A DNA stretch of 64,000 nt from assembly GCA_002320605.1 (NCBI GenBank), contig DCKG01000037.1, positions 29,078 through 93,077 on the forward strand, given 5' to 3'. Positions 52,018 to 62,823 of this stretch are shown piece by piece; positions within the stretch are counted from its first letter, which is position 1, and each line of letters begins with the position of its first letter. Source of the stretch: Bacteroidales bacterium UBA1680. Lineage in GTDB: Bacteria; Bacteroidota; Bacteroidia; Bacteroidales; UBA932. The position numbers and the translations under genes were made by a program. The notes beneath the pieces were generated by a model. The model made no database searches and had not been told where the DNA came from. It worked only from the letters and a program-made list of their open reading frames with translations.

Positions 52018-52863
52018 ATGCAGTCATCAGAAGAATTGAAGAACATCGCCTCCCAAGTCAGGAGGGATATCATCAGGATGGTCACGCAGGCAAAATCAGG
52101 ACATCCGGGCGGATCGATGAGCAGCGCTGATTTCCTGACCGCCCTATATTTCAACGTCATGGACCAGGATTCATCTAAGTGGGCAAGGGATGGTAAAGAT
52201 CAAGACATGTTTTTCCTGTCAGCTGGTCACCTTACGCCAGTCTATTATTCAATTCTTGCCAGGGCAGGCTACTTCCCAGTTTCCGAACTTGCGACTTTCC
52301 GTAAATTCGGCACCAGGCTTCAAGGGCATCCTTCCATTCAGAAAGAGCTTCCTGGCGTCGTCCAGGCTTCCGGATCGCTGGGTCAGGGACTCTCGGCCGC
52401 TATTGGAGCCGCTCTGTCGAAGAAACTCGATAAAGACCCGCACACCGTGTTCGTAATGTGCGGAGATGGGGAAAGCGAGGAAGGACAAATCTGGGAGTCA
52501 GCTATGTTTGCTCCGCATCATAAAGCGGACAACCTGATCGCCATGACCGACTGGAACCACAAGCAGATCGATGGCGACACCGAAGATGTCGCAGGACTAG
52601 GTGACCTCGAGGCCAAGTGGAAAGCCTTCGGCTGGGATGTCATAGTCGCCGAGGGAAATGACATGGACAAAGTCTTGGCCGCATTCACGGATGCTGAATC
52701 AAGGCTAGGCAAAGGCAATCCAGTGATGATCCTATTCAAAACCGAAATGGGACATGGAGTGGATTTCATGGCCGGGACTCACAAATGGCACGGCGCGGCC
52801 CCTTCAGAGGAACAATGCGCAGAGGCCATGAAACAGCTTAAGGAAACATTGGGAGACTTTTAA
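52018..52863 (+). CDS. Transketolase, N-terminal subunit
   Basis: A 281-residue TPP-binding subunit of a split transketolase. SGHPGGSMSSADFLTALYF, GSLGQGLSAAIGAAL, and CGDGESEEGQIWESA with DWNHKQIDG (metal/TPP motif) are the marks of transketolase residues 1-280. The pyrimidine-binding half is encoded by the next gene 16 bases downstream, and together they make the complete enzyme of the non-oxidative pentose-phosphate pathway. Confidence 0.92.
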   Translation: MQSSEELKNIASQVRRDIIRMVTQAKSGHPGGSMSSADFLTALYFNVMDQDSSKWARDGKDQDMFFLSAGHLTPVYYSILARAGYFPVSELATFRKFGTRLQGHPSIQKELPGVVQASGSLGQGLSAAIGAALSKKLDKDPHTVFVMCGDGESEEGQIWESAMFAPHHKADNLIAMTDWNHKQIDGDTEDVAGLGDLEAKWKAFGWDVIVAEGNDMDKVLAAFTDAESRLGKGNPVMILFKTEMGHGVDFMAGTHKWHGAAPSEEQCAEAMKQLKETLGDF

Positions 52864-52879
52864 ATATTATAGGAATATT

Positions 52880-53830
52880 ATGAAGAAATATACAGACAGA
52901 GGCAAAAAAGATACTCGCAGCGGCTTCGGAGCAGGCCTTCTTGAAGCAGGAAAGGCAGATGCCAGAGTAGTGGCTCTCACCGCGGACCTTAAAGGCTCAC
53001 TTAAAATGGGAGATTTCGCCAACGAGTTCCCGGAGAGATACTTCGAGTGCGGTATCGCTGAAGCAAACATGGTAGGTGTAGCGGCAGGGATGGCCATAAC
53101 AGGCAAAATCCCGTTCGTGGGCTCTTTCGCCGAGTTCGTCACTGGCCGCGTTTACGATCAGGTTCGCATGGAGGTCTGCTATGGCAAGACCAACGTAAAA
53201 ATCGCATCTTCCCATGCTGGAATCACGCTTGGAGAAGACGGAGCCACGCACCAGACGATGGAAGACATAGCCCTCATGAGGGCACTTCCGGGAATGGTCG
53301 TCATCAATCCATGCGATTGGACTCAGACAAAACAGGCTACGATAGCAGCAGCCAAATATGACGGTCCGGTGTATTTACGCTTCGGCCGTCCTAAATGGCC
53401 AGATTTCATGCCGGATGAGCCATTCGAAATCGGCAAGTCATACGTGCAGAATGAGGGTAAGGATGTTTCCATTTTTGCGACAGGCCACATGGTCTGGGAA
53501 GCTCTGCAAGCTGCTGAGGTTCTTGAAAGCGAAGGCATCTGCGCAGACGTGATAGATGTCGCGACAATCAAACCTCTTGACACGAAAACTGTGCTGGCTT
53601 CCGTAATGAAGACTGGCGCAGCTGTGGTAGCTGAAGAGCACAATATGGCAGGTGGCCTTGGCGAGCTAATCGCAGGGGTGCTGGCAGTTAGCTCTCCGAA
53701 ACCTATCGAGTTCATCAATGGCAAGGATCTGTTCGGCCAGAGCGGGACTCCGGACGAACTTCTGAAAGCTTACGGCCTGGATGCAGCCCACATCGCTGAC
53801 GCTGCTCGCAAAGTCATCAATAGAAAATAG
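52880..53830 (+). CDS. Transketolase, C-terminal subunit
   Basis: A 316-residue partner of the preceding gene. It contains RYFECGIAEANMVGVAAGMAI (catalytic Glu of the pyrimidine domain), SSHAGITLGEDGATHQTMEDIALMR and the C-terminal transketolase domain ending in VVAEEHNMAGGLGE. Two-gene transketolases are known in archaea and many Firmicutes. The order and spacing show the pair is one operon. Confidence 0.92.
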   Translation: MKKYTDRGKKDTRSGFGAGLLEAGKADARVVALTADLKGSLKMGDFANEFPERYFECGIAEANMVGVAAGMAITGKIPFVGSFAEFVTGRVYDQVRMEVCYGKTNVKIASSHAGITLGEDGATHQTMEDIALMRALPGMVVINPCDWTQTKQATIAAAKYDGPVYLRFGRPKWPDFMPDEPFEIGKSYVQNEGKDVSIFATGHMVWEALQAAEVLESEGICADVIDVATIKPLDTKTVLASVMKTGAAVVAEEHNMAGGLGELIAGVLAVSSPKPIEFINGKDLFGQSGTPDELLKAYGLDAAHIADAARKVINRK

Positions 53831-53833
53831 ACC

Positions 53834-53885
53834 GGCTTGCATACAAGCCAAACCAGGGTGCCCCGATTGGAGCACCCTGATTTCA
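53834..53885. terminator. Double hairpin between convergent genes
   Basis: Two hairpins lie in the 71 bp gap. GGCTTG/CAAGCC (53834-53839 with 53844-53849) has a 4-base loop. CAGGGTGC/GCACCCTG (53854-53861 with 53872-53879) has an 8-bp stem and is followed by a short T-rich stretch. They would serve as a bidirectional terminator for the transketolase pair and the phosphate butyryltransferase gene. Confidence 0.65.
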
Positions 53886-53901
53886 TTATTTCCATAAAAG
53901 T

Positions 53902-54816
53902 TTATTTCACGAACATCACCGCTTCAGCGATAGAGTTCAGCTTCGTGTCCACGCTGTCAGCGCGGCTTGCGAGCACGCAAGGAACGGTAGTTCCAACGAG
54001 CATGCCGGCCTGTTTCACGCCCTGAGACAGCTTTGAATTAGTCTTCCAGAAAACGTTAGCAGATTCGATGTTCGGGAACAGGAGGCAGTCAGCATCTCCA
54101 GCCACAGGACTCGTGAGCTTCTTTATCTCAACCGATTCTTTATCCAGTGCAACGTCAAGCGCCAGAGGGCCATCTCCGATGCATCCCCTTATCTGGCCGC
54201 GGTCACACATCTTTGCGAGGGCAGCAGCCTCCATGCAGGCTGGCATAGAATCCAGAACCTGTTCCGAGGCAGCTATGAAGGCAATCTTCGGCTTTGCGAT
54301 TCCGAAAGACTGGGCCACGCGCACTACGAATCCGGCCATTTTCATCTTCTGGCGGAACTCAGGCAGAGGAATTACGGCCATATCCGTAAGGAATATGAGT
54401 TTGTGATACATCGGGCTCTCAATCACGCCCACATGGCTGAGAAGCCCTTTCGGAGGCAGAAGACCTGTTTCCTTGTTCAAGATGGCGCGCAGGAATTTAT
54501 CAGTTGAGCAAAGTCCTTTCATGAGCACGTCGCCTTGGCCGTCGTGAACCATTTGCACGGCTTTTGCCACCGCTTTCAGCTCCACAGGCTCGTTCACGAT
54601 CTCAAACTTGCCTACGTCAATTCCTTTCTTGTTGCAGGTGACCTTGATCATGTTCTCATCGCCTACCAGCGTAACTTTAACGAAGCCGAGGTCAGTTGCT
54701 TTTGAGCAAGCCTCAATCGTGTGTTCGTCCACAGCCCAAGCTGCAACCATTCTTTTGCAGATGCCTTTCTCTTTCAGGTCTGCGAAAACGTCTGTAAATT
54801 TCGTAATCATATTCAT
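53902..54816 (-). CDS. ptb: Phosphate butyryltransferase / phosphate acyltransferase
   Basis: A 304-residue phosphotransacylase of the Ptb type (about 300 residues, N-terminal RMVAAWAVDEHTIEA; catalytic region GDVLMKGLCSTDKFLRAIL, GLLSHVGVIESPMYHKLIFLTDMAV; C-terminal GDADCLLFPNIESANVFWK). It converts acyl-CoA and phosphate to acyl phosphate. It lies 5 bases downstream of an acetate-kinase-type gene, so it may work as the acetyl-CoA or butyryl-CoA end of an ATP-forming pair. The symbol is given by family; acyl specificity is unproven. Confidence 0.85.
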   Translation of the reverse strand: MNMITKFTDVFADLKEKGICKRMVAAWAVDEHTIEACSKATDLGFVKVTLVGDENMIKVTCNKKGIDVGKFEIVNEPVELKAVAKAVQMVHDGQGDVLMKGLCSTDKFLRAILNKETGLLPPKGLLSHVGVIESPMYHKLIFLTDMAVIPLPEFRQKMKMAGFVVRVAQSFGIAKPKIAFIAASEQVLDSMPACMEAAALAKMCDRGQIRGCIGDGPLALDVALDKESVEIKKLTSPVAGDADCLLFPNIESANVFWKTNSKLSQGVKQAGMLVGTTVPCVLASRADSVDTKLNSIAEAVMFVK

Positions 54817-54821
54817 TGAGA

Positions 54822-56036
54822 TTATTCTTCCGTATTCTGAACCAAGCGCATGGTGTCCTGAGCGATGACAAGCTCCTCATCAGTAGTGACGAGAGCAACC
54901 TTCACCTTGGAGTCCGGCATGGAAATGATTGTATCCACGCCCCATGCAGTATTCGCCTCATAGTCGAATTTTAGTCCCAGATAAGAGAAATTCTCGCATA
55001 CCCTGCGGCGCAGACGGCTGTTGTGCTCCCCTATGCCGCCAGTGAAGATGATGGCATCCACTCCATTCATCTCGGCAATGTATCCGCCAATGTATTTGAT
55101 CATCTGGTGAGTGAGCATTTTGAACACCAACTTTGCTTTCGCATCCCCGTTATTCGCTAGCTCATCCAGCTCGCGAGCATCCGAAGACACCCCAGAGACA
55201 CCCTGGAAACCGCTCTGCTTGTTCACGAGGTTGTACATCTCATCCGGCGTCTTGCCCTCTTTTTTCATGATATAGAGGATTGCGTTCGGATCGAGGTTGC
55301 CGCACCTTGTCCCCATGATGAGACCCTCCAGCGGGGTAAGTCCCATCGAGGTGTCCACGGATTTTCCGTTCACTATGGCAGTGATGGAGCTGCCGTTGCC
55401 GATGTGGCAGGTAATCAGCTTAGAGTTATCTATGTCCAGGCCCAGCATCTTGCAGCCCTTCTTCGCCACGAACTGATGGCTGGTTCCATGAGCGCCGTAG
55501 CGGCGAATATGATATTTTTCATAATATTCGTAAGGCAGGCCGTACATGTAAACATACGAAGGCATGGTCTGATGGAAGGCGGTGTCGAACGTAACTACCT
55601 CCGGAACTCCAGGAAGCACTTCCTGGCAAGCCCTGATGCCAAGCAGGTGAGCAGGATTATGCAGCGGAGCGAAATCGCAGCAATATTCGATCTTCTTCAT
55701 CACGTCGTCATCCACGATGGCGCTGCCACTGAAGAAGTCGGCCCCCTGCACTATCCTGTGTCCCACGGCATCAATGTCATCAAACGAATCCAAGACGCCG
55801 TTCTCTTTATCCAATAGCGCACCAAGAACTATGCGCATTCCCTCTTTATGGTCCGGAATAGGAAGATCTTTCACGACTTTGTTTCTCCCTGTCGGCGTGT
55901 GCTGAATCCGGCTTGTCGGAAGCCCTATTTTTTCAACGATTCCTTTTGCCAGAAGGCTGTAGGCATCGTTGCTCTTCATGTCCAGAAGCTGATACTTGAT
56001 GGATGAGCTTCCGCAATTTATGACTAAAATGATCAT
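54822..56036 (-). CDS. ackA: Acetate kinase
   Basis: A 404-residue ASKHA-fold kinase of acetate-kinase length (butyrate kinases are about 355). NCGSSSIKYQLLD, GHRIVQGADFF, TFDTAFHQTMPSYVYMYGLP, RRYGAHGTSHQFVA, CHIGNGSSITAI, MGLTPLEGLIMGTRCGNLDP and FTGGIGEHNSRLRRRV are the standard motifs. It makes ATP and acetate from acetyl phosphate. First gene of a two-gene operon with the Ptb-type transacylase, in place of the usual Pta. Confidence 0.93.
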   Translation of the reverse strand: MIILVINCGSSSIKYQLLDMKSNDAYSLLAKGIVEKIGLPTSRIQHTPTGRNKVVKDLPIPDHKEGMRIVLGALLDKENGVLDSFDDIDAVGHRIVQGADFFSGSAIVDDDVMKKIEYCCDFAPLHNPAHLLGIRACQEVLPGVPEVVTFDTAFHQTMPSYVYMYGLPYEYYEKYHIRRYGAHGTSHQFVAKKGCKMLGLDIDNSKLITCHIGNGSSITAIVNGKSVDTSMGLTPLEGLIMGTRCGNLDPNAILYIMKKEGKTPDEMYNLVNKQSGFQGVSGVSSDARELDELANNGDAKAKLVFKMLTHQMIKYIGGYIAEMNGVDAIIFTGGIGEHNSRLRRRVCENFSYLGLKFDYEANTAWGVDTIISMPDSKVKVALVTTDEELVIAQDTMRLVQNTEE

Positions 56037-56064
56037 TCGATAAGAAAATTATGAAATAACCGAA

Positions 56065-56072
56065 CAAATATA
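56065..56072 (-). promoter_or_regulatory. -7 element (TATATTTG) for ackA-ptb
   Basis: Exact TAnnTTTG on the minus strand, 28 bases before the acetate kinase ATG; predicted leader about 25 nt. No clear -33 box. Confidence 0.45.
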
Positions 56073-56114
56073 GCAAAATATTAAGTAATTTTAGAAAAAA
56101 TATCACATAGCATA

Positions 56115-57191
56115 ATGGCAGGGGCGAGAGACATAAGAGGGCTGGGGTTGCCATTCGTCATGGGAACGGCGCTGGGGATTGTCATATTCCCGAAATTACT
56201 GCACCTGAGCGCGGCAGCCTCCATTCTGGCAGCCTTATTGATCCTTCTTAGTTTTCTGGCCTTCCAGTACCATAGGGGCCTGAAAATTTCACTTTTCGCC
56301 ACTATCATTTTCTTCCTGGCAGGAATATTCTGTTCCTTGAATTCATCATTCTGTTCTATGAATATGCAGGATTCCTCCAATGGCAATGCCGCAATGGCCG
56401 CACTAGGAAGCATGATAGACAATATTCCTTATCCTTCGGGCACTTCCGCACCTTTGGTGAAAGCCCTGCTCACCGGAGACAGGAGCACACTGCCAGAAGA
56501 AATCGTCGACATATTCAGAAAGAGCGGCGCAGCCCACGTCCTGGCTCTTTCGGGCCTGCATCTTGGCATGATTTACCTCATCTTGATGAAACTTACCCTG
56601 CCTCTAGGGCTTTTCCGGAAAGCCAAGGGCAGCAGAAGCATATTCATAATACTCATCTGCGGCCTCTATGTGAAGGCAACTGGCGCATCCCCTTCCTTGG
56701 TGCGGGCATTCATGTTCATACTCCTGAATGAAATCGCCAAGATTTTGGAAAGGAAGACGCAGCCGAAAAATCTTCTTGCTGCGGCAGCCACCATCCAGTT
56801 AGCCATGAAGCCATCCTCAATCGCATCCATAAGCTTCCAGCTCTCATATTCAGCGATTTTAGGAATATTCTTAATATTTCCTGTCCTTAGGGACTTTTAC
56901 CCGTCATCGGAAAAGAAAAGCCCATTCAGGTGGATGTGGGAATGCGCCTCTTTATCCATGTCTTGCCAAGTCTTCACTGCTCCCCTAGTCTGGTACTACT
57001 TCCACTCCTTCCCTAAATATTTCTTGCTCACTAACTTAATTGCGCTGCCACTGACAAGCGCGATAATGGCGTTTTCAATTGCCACTATCGCGCTATCTGC
57101 TTTAGGAATATGTCCTATTCTTCTAGTTCTGGCAAACGATAAGGCCATCCAGGCCATCATCTACTGCCTCACCGTCATCAGCGAGATGTAG
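56115..57191 (+). CDS. ComEC/Rec2-family membrane protein, short form
   Basis: A 358-residue membrane protein. After two or three N-terminal helices, the competence domain begins with GAAHVLALSGLHLGMIYLIL (about 138-157) and continues through LVRAFMFILLNE and ISFQLSYSAILGIFLIFPVL with several further helices. In transformable bacteria ComEC forms the inner-membrane DNA channel. This copy lacks the C-terminal metallo-beta-lactamase domain and ends within the 3' end of the convergent fucP gene (14 bp overlap). It may be a naturally short Bacteroidetes form or a truncation. Confidence 0.8.
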   Translation: MAGARDIRGLGLPFVMGTALGIVIFPKLLHLSAAASILAALLILLSFLAFQYHRGLKISLFATIIFFLAGIFCSLNSSFCSMNMQDSSNGNAAMAALGSMIDNIPYPSGTSAPLVKALLTGDRSTLPEEIVDIFRKSGAAHVLALSGLHLGMIYLILMKLTLPLGLFRKAKGSRSIFIILICGLYVKATGASPSLVRAFMFILLNEIAKILERKTQPKNLLAAAATIQLAMKPSSIASISFQLSYSAILGIFLIFPVLRDFYPSSEKKSPFRWMWECASLSMSCQVFTAPLVWYYFHSFPKYFLLTNLIALPLTSAIMAFSIATIALSALGICPILLVLANDKAIQAIIYCLTVISEM

Positions 57192-58494
57192 GTCTCATCA
57201 GCCTCGTCATCCTCACCCCGTAGATGCAGATCACTATGAAGCAAATGAAAGGCAGCACGAATGAAAGGTTCACCGCAGGGAAATTCCCCACAGTTCCCAT
57301 GTCTATGATCTTCGCCTGAAGCGGAGGCAGCACGGAACCGCCCAGAATGGCCATGATAAGGCCAGACGCACCCATCTTGGCATCATCGCCCAAACCGCCC
57401 AGAGCTATTCCGTAGATTGTCGGGAACATCAGGGACATGAATCCGCTCGTAGCTACGAGACAGTAGAGGCCAAGCCTGTTCTGAAGGAATATTACGCCAA
57501 TTATGCTGAGCATTCCGCCTATCGCGAATATAGTCAGCATCTTGGAAGGCTTGATGTATTTCATCAGGTACGTGCAGATGAATCGGCAGATTACGAAGAT
57601 GACCATCGCCAGAATATTGTACCGCTGAGACAACACCTCCGCATCCCTCTCTGGCATGCCTTCAGCCATGAACACTCTCGTGCCATACTGGATGATGAAT
57701 GTCCAGCACATGATCTGAACGCCCACGTAGAAGAACTGGGAAATCACGCCCTCTACGTATTTTGAGTTATGAATGAGCCTGCGTAAGGTAGGACCGATGT
57801 CGAGGCTATGATCGCTGTCGCCGTCCTTCGGCATTCTGGTCATCAGAATCAAGATGAACATAGCGACTATCACAAGGCCTATTGCCAAGTACGGTGCCGT
57901 CAGCACATTCAGGTCAGCTTGCTTCATAGCCTCGAACTCAGAGCCGCTCAGCAAAGCCCTTTCCGCAGTGCTTGCCGGGTTCAGCCTGGCCTGAATGAAA
58001 TTCATGGCCACGTACATTCCCACCAGCGAGCCGATTGGGTTGAAGCACTGGGCTAAATTCAGCCTTCGAGTCGCAGTCTCTTCCGATCCCATGCTCAGAA
58101 TATACGGGTTACAGCTGGTTTCCAGGAACGAAAGGCCACAAGTCATTATGAAATATGCCAAGAGGAAGAAACCATAGATCCCTAAGTTCTTTGCAGGAAG
58201 GAAGAGCAACGCTCCCGTTGCATATAGGCCAAGCCCTACCAAGACTCCGGACTTGTACGAGAATTTCCTGATGAACAGAGAGGCCGGAAAAGCCATGCAG
58301 AAATAACCACCGTAGAATGCTACCTGAACCAGCGCTCCCTGGGTTACGCTCATCCTGAATATCTTAGAGAACGCCTTAACCATAGGGTTCGTGATGTCAT
58401 TCGCGAACCCCCATAGAGCGAAGCAGGTAGTAATCAGCATGAAAGGCAGGATGAATCCTGCCTTCAGAAAAGCTTTCTTTGTTTCAGCAGCCAT
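57178..58494 (-). CDS. fucP: L-fucose:H+ symporter (FucP, MFS family)
   Basis: A 438-residue major-facilitator permease with 12 predicted helices. ITTCFALWGFANDITNPMVKAF (about 18-39) is the FucP signature carrying the proton-coupling acidic residue, and SFLETSCNPYILSMG is the second family motif. Imports L-fucose released from host or plant glycans. Six bases after fucI, so cotranscribed with it. Confidence 0.93.
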   Translation of the reverse strand: MAAETKKAFLKAGFILPFMLITTCFALWGFANDITNPMVKAFSKIFRMSVTQGALVQVAFYGGYFCMAFPASLFIRKFSYKSGVLVGLGLYATGALLFLPAKNLGIYGFFLLAYFIMTCGLSFLETSCNPYILSMGSEETATRRLNLAQCFNPIGSLVGMYVAMNFIQARLNPASTAERALLSGSEFEAMKQADLNVLTAPYLAIGLVIVAMFILILMTRMPKDGDSDHSLDIGPTLRRLIHNSKYVEGVISQFFYVGVQIMCWTFIIQYGTRVFMAEGMPERDAEVLSQRYNILAMVIFVICRFICTYLMKYIKPSKMLTIFAIGGMLSIIGVIFLQNRLGLYCLVATSGFMSLMFPTIYGIALGGLGDDAKMGASGLIMAILGGSVLPPLQAKIIDMGTVGNFPAVNLSFVLPFICFIVICIYGVRMTRLMRPTSR

Positions 58495-58500
58495 GCCGGA

Positions 58501-60273
<1,773 letters not shown>

Positions 60274-60326
60274 ATTCAATAGGTTTTTTAGTTTTATATT
60301 GGTGGCATAAATATACTTAAAAAACA

Positions 60327-60995
60327 TCAGATTGAAGCCCTCACAGCCATTATTATCTTTTTAACGATGTTGACAAGGAAAGAGCTCGACCTCCGCCAGA
60401 AGCTCAGTTCATAGTTTTTCCAATCGGGCACTTCCGCCTGCCTGACAGTTTCAGCCAATATGCCAGGAGCAAGCACCCTCGCAACATCAGCCTTTCCAGC
60501 CCTCTCCCCATAGCCATAATCCAAGATGCTGCGATGGAATATGTCAGATGGATTTGCGACCTTCGAGAAAGCATATTCAGGAACGAACGCCAGATTCAAA
60601 TCGAATAGGTGACAAGGCACCGGAATCACAGGATCCGGCTCAATGAGCCTTCCTCTCCTGGTACGCCCGCCAAAAATAAGATCTCCTTTCCTAGCCACGG
60701 ATCCGACAATGATTGCCTTACGCCGAAGGAATTCTGAATTCTCCAAGAATATGGCAATGGCATTTTCTATCAAAGAAAGATCAGAATCTATGAATATATA
60801 GAATTCAAACTGCTCTTTAGACGCATGAGACCAGGTGCTTTCGATGCCCATGCTGCCTTGGGTGTTCATGAATATGGAAAATGAATATTTTTCATCGGAG
60901 GCAAGGGAATCAATCTGCCTCTGGCACTCTTCCAGACAAGCAGAAGCCTTGTCGCTCTCGTTCTTCGTAGTTATGATGATGGCCACTTTCATCAC
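60327..60995 (-). CDS. Small glycosyltransferase family 2-like protein
   Basis: A 222-residue GT-A-like protein. VAIIITTKNESDKASACLEECQ starts the nucleotide-binding fold, and FYIFIDSDLSLIENAI has the DxD. The segment IIVGSVARKGDLIFGGR follows. A basic hydrophobic C-terminus (SSFLVNIVKKIIMAVR) suggests membrane association. It overlaps the lepA stop by four bases, so it is cotranscribed with lepA. Its target is unknown. Confidence 0.7.
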   Translation of the reverse strand: MMKVAIIITTKNESDKASACLEECQRQIDSLASDEKYSFSIFMNTQGSMGIESTWSHASKEQFEFYIFIDSDLSLIENAIAIFLENSEFLRRKAIIVGSVARKGDLIFGGRTRRGRLIEPDPVIPVPCHLFDLNLAFVPEYAFSKVANPSDIFHRSILDYGYGERAGKADVARVLAPGILAETVRQAEVPDWKNYELSFWRRSSSFLVNIVKKIIMAVRASI

Positions 60996-62782
60996 GAGTC
61001 AAGCTTTAGAACAGCCATGAATGCACTCTGAGGCACTTGCACGGTACCTATCTGACGCATCCTTTTCTTGCCTTCCTTCTGCTTCTCCAGCAGCTTGCGC
61101 TTTCTGGTCACGTCTCCGCCATAACACTTCGCAGTCACGTCTTTGCGCACCTGTCGCACCGTCTCCCTAGCGATGATTTTCGCCCCGATCGCTGCCTGAA
61201 TCGCGATGTCGAATTGCTGGCGTGGGATCAAGTCCTTGAGTTTCAGGCAGATTTTGCGTCCGAAATCGTAGGCGTGGTCTTCGTGAATCAAAGTGGAAAG
61301 TGCGTCCGCAGGCTCCCCATTCAGCAATATGTCTAATTTGACGAGTCTGGCAGGGCGATAGTCGATTATGTGGTAATCAAACGAAGCATAGCCCTTTGAG
61401 ATTGATTTCAGCTTGTCGTAGAAATCGAAGACTATTTCCGAAAGCGGAATGTCGTAGGTAAGCTCCACTCTGTCGGCAGTAACATAATGCTGGCCGATGA
61501 GCGTTCCCCTCTTGTCCAGGCAGAGCTTCATTATCGGCCCATAGAAATCGGATTTAGAGATTATCTGAGCCCTGATGTACGGCTCCTCTATGTGGTCTAT
61601 CAGCGTAGGGGCAGGCAAGCCTGACGGATTGTGCACGTCAATCACCTGTCCCTGAGTAGCGTAAACCTTGTACGACACGTTCGGCACAGTCGTGATCACG
61701 TCCATCCCGAACTCACGGTACAGCCGTTCCTGCACTATCTCCAGGTGCAGAAGACCCAGGAAACCGCATCGGAATCCAAAGCCAAGAGCCAACGAGGATT
61801 CCGGCTCGAATGTGAACGAGGCATCGTTCAGCTGGAATTTTTCCAGCGTGGTGCGCAGTTCCTCGAACTTGTCAGCCTGGACAGGGTACATGCCGGCGAA
61901 CACCATCGGCTTAACCTCCTCGAAGCCCGCAATAGCCTTTTCGCATGGCTCATCGACCTTCGTGATGGTGTCCCCAACCTTAACTTCAACGGCATTCTTT
62001 ATGCCAGAAATTATGTATCCCACGTTGCCCGCAGACACTTCAGCCGTAGGATGCAGCTTCATTTTGAGCACCCCGACCTCCTCGGCGTCATATTCCATTC
62101 CAGTAGCGACGAACTTCACTTTGTCGCCAGCCTTGATAGTGCCGTTGAACACTTTGAAATAGGCTATTATCCCCCTGAAAGGATTGAATACGGAGTCGAA
62201 AATCAAAGCCTGCAACGGGGCATTCGGGTCGCCCTTCGGGGCCGGTATCTTGTCCACGATGGCATCCAGCAGCGGAGCCACGCCCTCGCCTGTGCGAGCT
62301 GACACGCGATAAACCTCATCCGGATTGCAACCCAGCAACTCGGCTATCTCATCTGCGACGACCTCTGGCTGAGCTGAGTCCATGTCTATTTTATTCATCA
62401 CAGGAATAATCTCCAAGCCATGATCGACGGCCATATAAAGATTAGAAATAGTCTGCGCCTGGATGCCTTGGGAAGCATCCACTACCAGCAACGCACCCTC
62501 GCAAGAAGCGATTGAACGAGAAACCTCGTAAGAGAAGTCCACGTGCCCGGGGGTGTCGATGAGGTTCAGAATATACCTCTCCCCGCCTCTGACATATTCC
62601 ATCTGGATAGCGTGACTTTTGATGGTTATGCCCTTCTCCCTCTCCAAATCCATATTGTCGAGCACCTGAGCTTCCATATCCCTCTCGGAAAGAGTCTTCG
62701 TCAGTTCTAAGAGCCTGTCGGCAAGAGTGCTTTTGCCGTGGTCTATGTGGGCTATGATGCAGAAATTCCTAATATTCTTCAT
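60992..62782 (-). CDS. lepA: Elongation factor 4 (LepA)
   Basis: A 596-residue ribosome-associated GTPase. P-loop AHIDHGKS at 11-18, EREKGITIKSHA (switch I), DTPGHVDF (switch II) and NKID are visible. EF-G-like domains and the LepA-specific C-terminal domain (LIPRQQFDIAIQAAIG, KDVTAKCYGGDVTRKRKLLEKQKEGKKRMR) follow. The ATG at 62782 gives the exact family N-terminus; the upstream extension to 62851 would run into the divergent sigma-factor gene. Confidence 0.97.
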   Translation of the reverse strand: MKNIRNFCIIAHIDHGKSTLADRLLELTKTLSERDMEAQVLDNMDLEREKGITIKSHAIQMEYVRGGERYILNLIDTPGHVDFSYEVSRSIASCEGALLVVDASQGIQAQTISNLYMAVDHGLEIIPVMNKIDMDSAQPEVVADEIAELLGCNPDEVYRVSARTGEGVAPLLDAIVDKIPAPKGDPNAPLQALIFDSVFNPFRGIIAYFKVFNGTIKAGDKVKFVATGMEYDAEEVGVLKMKLHPTAEVSAGNVGYIISGIKNAVEVKVGDTITKVDEPCEKAIAGFEEVKPMVFAGMYPVQADKFEELRTTLEKFQLNDASFTFEPESSLALGFGFRCGFLGLLHLEIVQERLYREFGMDVITTVPNVSYKVYATQGQVIDVHNPSGLPAPTLIDHIEEPYIRAQIISKSDFYGPIMKLCLDKRGTLIGQHYVTADRVELTYDIPLSEIVFDFYDKLKSISKGYASFDYHIIDYRPARLVKLDILLNGEPADALSTLIHEDHAYDFGRKICLKLKDLIPRQQFDIAIQAAIGAKIIARETVRQVRKDVTAKCYGGDVTRKRKLLEKQKEGKKRMRQIGTVQVPQSAFMAVLKLDS

Positions 62783-62787
62783 AATCG

Positions 62788-62795
62788 CAAAATTA
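62788..62795 (-). promoter_or_regulatory. -7 element (TAATTTTG) for lepA
   Basis: Exact TAnnTTTG on the minus strand ending only five bases before the lepA ATG, implying a leader of about 2 nt. Confidence 0.4.
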
Positions 62796-62809
62796 AACAA
62801 TTTTCTTCG

Positions 62810-62817
62810 TATTTTTG
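62810..62817 (+). promoter_or_regulatory. -7 element (TATTTTTG) for the ECF sigma gene
   Basis: Exact TAnnTTTG ending six bases before the ATG at 62824, implying an almost leaderless transcript. Mirrors the lepA element in the same 41 bp gap. Confidence 0.4.
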
Positions 62818-62823
62818 AAGGCA

